From: Armatimonadota bacterium
GTDB lineage: Bacteria > Armatimonadota > UBA5829 > DSUL01
NCBI GenBank assembly: GCA_025998755.1
Contig: AP024674.1
Coordinates: 2,620,162-2,684,161 of the forward strand
Length of the DNA: 64,000 nt
Reading direction: 5' to 3'
Shown: in pieces, positions 63,956 to 64,000 of the stretch
Layout of the letters: every line of letters begins with the position of its first letter
Numbering within the stretch: position 1 is the first letter of the stretch
Position numbers and translations under genes: made by a program
Notes under the pieces: model-generated
Told to the model about the DNA's origin: nothing
The model's database searches: none
The model's input: the letters and a program-made list of their open reading frames with translations, nothing else

Positions 63956-63964
63956 AGTATACCA
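63956..63964 (-). promoter_or_regulatory. Extended -10 promoter for amidase copy 2
   Basis: The minus-strand sequence TGGTATACT (TGn plus near-consensus -10) lies about 65 bases before the TTG start at 63890. It is the same nonamer as at 45937-45945. A TTGCCG lies upstream, but with only a 15-base spacer. Confidence 0.4.
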
Positions 63965-64000
63965 GATGAAAGGGCGCGGCAAGGGAAACCGGTTACACAA

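Noticed and set aside
1-64000. tRNA, rRNA and CRISPR
   Set aside because: Looked for T-loop GTTCGANTC-like strings with acceptor stems and for regularly spaced repeats; the only TTCGA hits in spacers belong to the REP-like palindrome, and there are no short direct repeat arrays.

Overview
This 64-kb window comes from a GC-rich bacterial chromosome and is almost fully packed with protein genes. The likely source is a diderm bacterium, with Armatimonadota as my best guess. The reasons are several prepilin-like secreted proteins with the N-terminal cleavage/methylation motif and an H-x-D-G-type C-terminus, an outer-membrane beta-barrel ending in an aromatic residue, an exported oxidoreductase with an SLH-like tail, and the mix of carbohydrate genes (beta-mannosidase, L-fucose isomerase, Gfo/Idh, xylose-isomerase-like TIM barrels, a URO-D-like protein). 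The phylum call is an inference from gene style; there is no rRNA gene in the window. I see no tRNA, CRISPR array, transposase or prophage.

Layout. 1-5.8 kb: a partial glycosidase-like gene, a DUF1015 protein, a TPR membrane protein, a GNAT acetyltransferase and a sugar isomerase/epimerase. 5.8-9.2 kb: a sdhCAB operon on the minus strand, divergent from an acyl-ACP desaturase-like gene and nikR. 10.8-16.6 kb: secreted OB-fold protein, prepilin, methyltransferase, then a three-gene exported cluster (beta-barrel, lipoprotein-like protein, 1312-residue periplasmic protein) reaching 20.6 kb. 20.7-25.3 kb: two more prepilins, a small membrane protein and a secreted protein with two STN-like segments. 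25.4-31.9 kb: fucI, Gfo/Idh oxidoreductase, a secreted CBM9-like protein, an orphan PD-(D/E)XK-type protein and a potassium channel. 32.0-35.8 kb: a two-gene multihaem electron-transfer operon (an 11-haem c / b-type cytochrome fusion and a 20-haem NapC-like cytochrome). 35.8-45.8 kb: a receiver-domain protein, Bcp peroxiredoxin, exported FAD oxidoreductase, mutS, a small ORF, mutL, a WYL regulator and a LuxR-type HTH protein. 46-50.1 kb: polysaccharide export (SLBB) genes and a nucleotide-sugar dehydrogenase. 50.4-58.4 kb: GTP-type PEP carboxykinase, a DUF5107/TPR protein, a frameshifted GH2 beta-mannosidase and a URO-D-like protein. 58.7-63.9 kb: two tandem exported N-acetylmuramoyl-L-alanine amidases whose C-terminal halves are nearly identical at the DNA level.

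The genes describe an aerobic or respiring heterotroph that takes apart plant or microbial sugars (mannosidase, fucose isomerase, dehydrogenases), runs a TCA cycle with gluconeogenesis (sdh, pck), builds an exported polysaccharide, and carries an inner-membrane quinol-to-periplasm multihaem conduit whose architecture recalls CbcL-type extracellular electron transfer. Promoters of the TGnTATAAT (extended -10) type recur, and the sdh and pck promoter regions share a TGTGA-N6-TCACA-like palindrome that may link them to one redox or carbon regulator.
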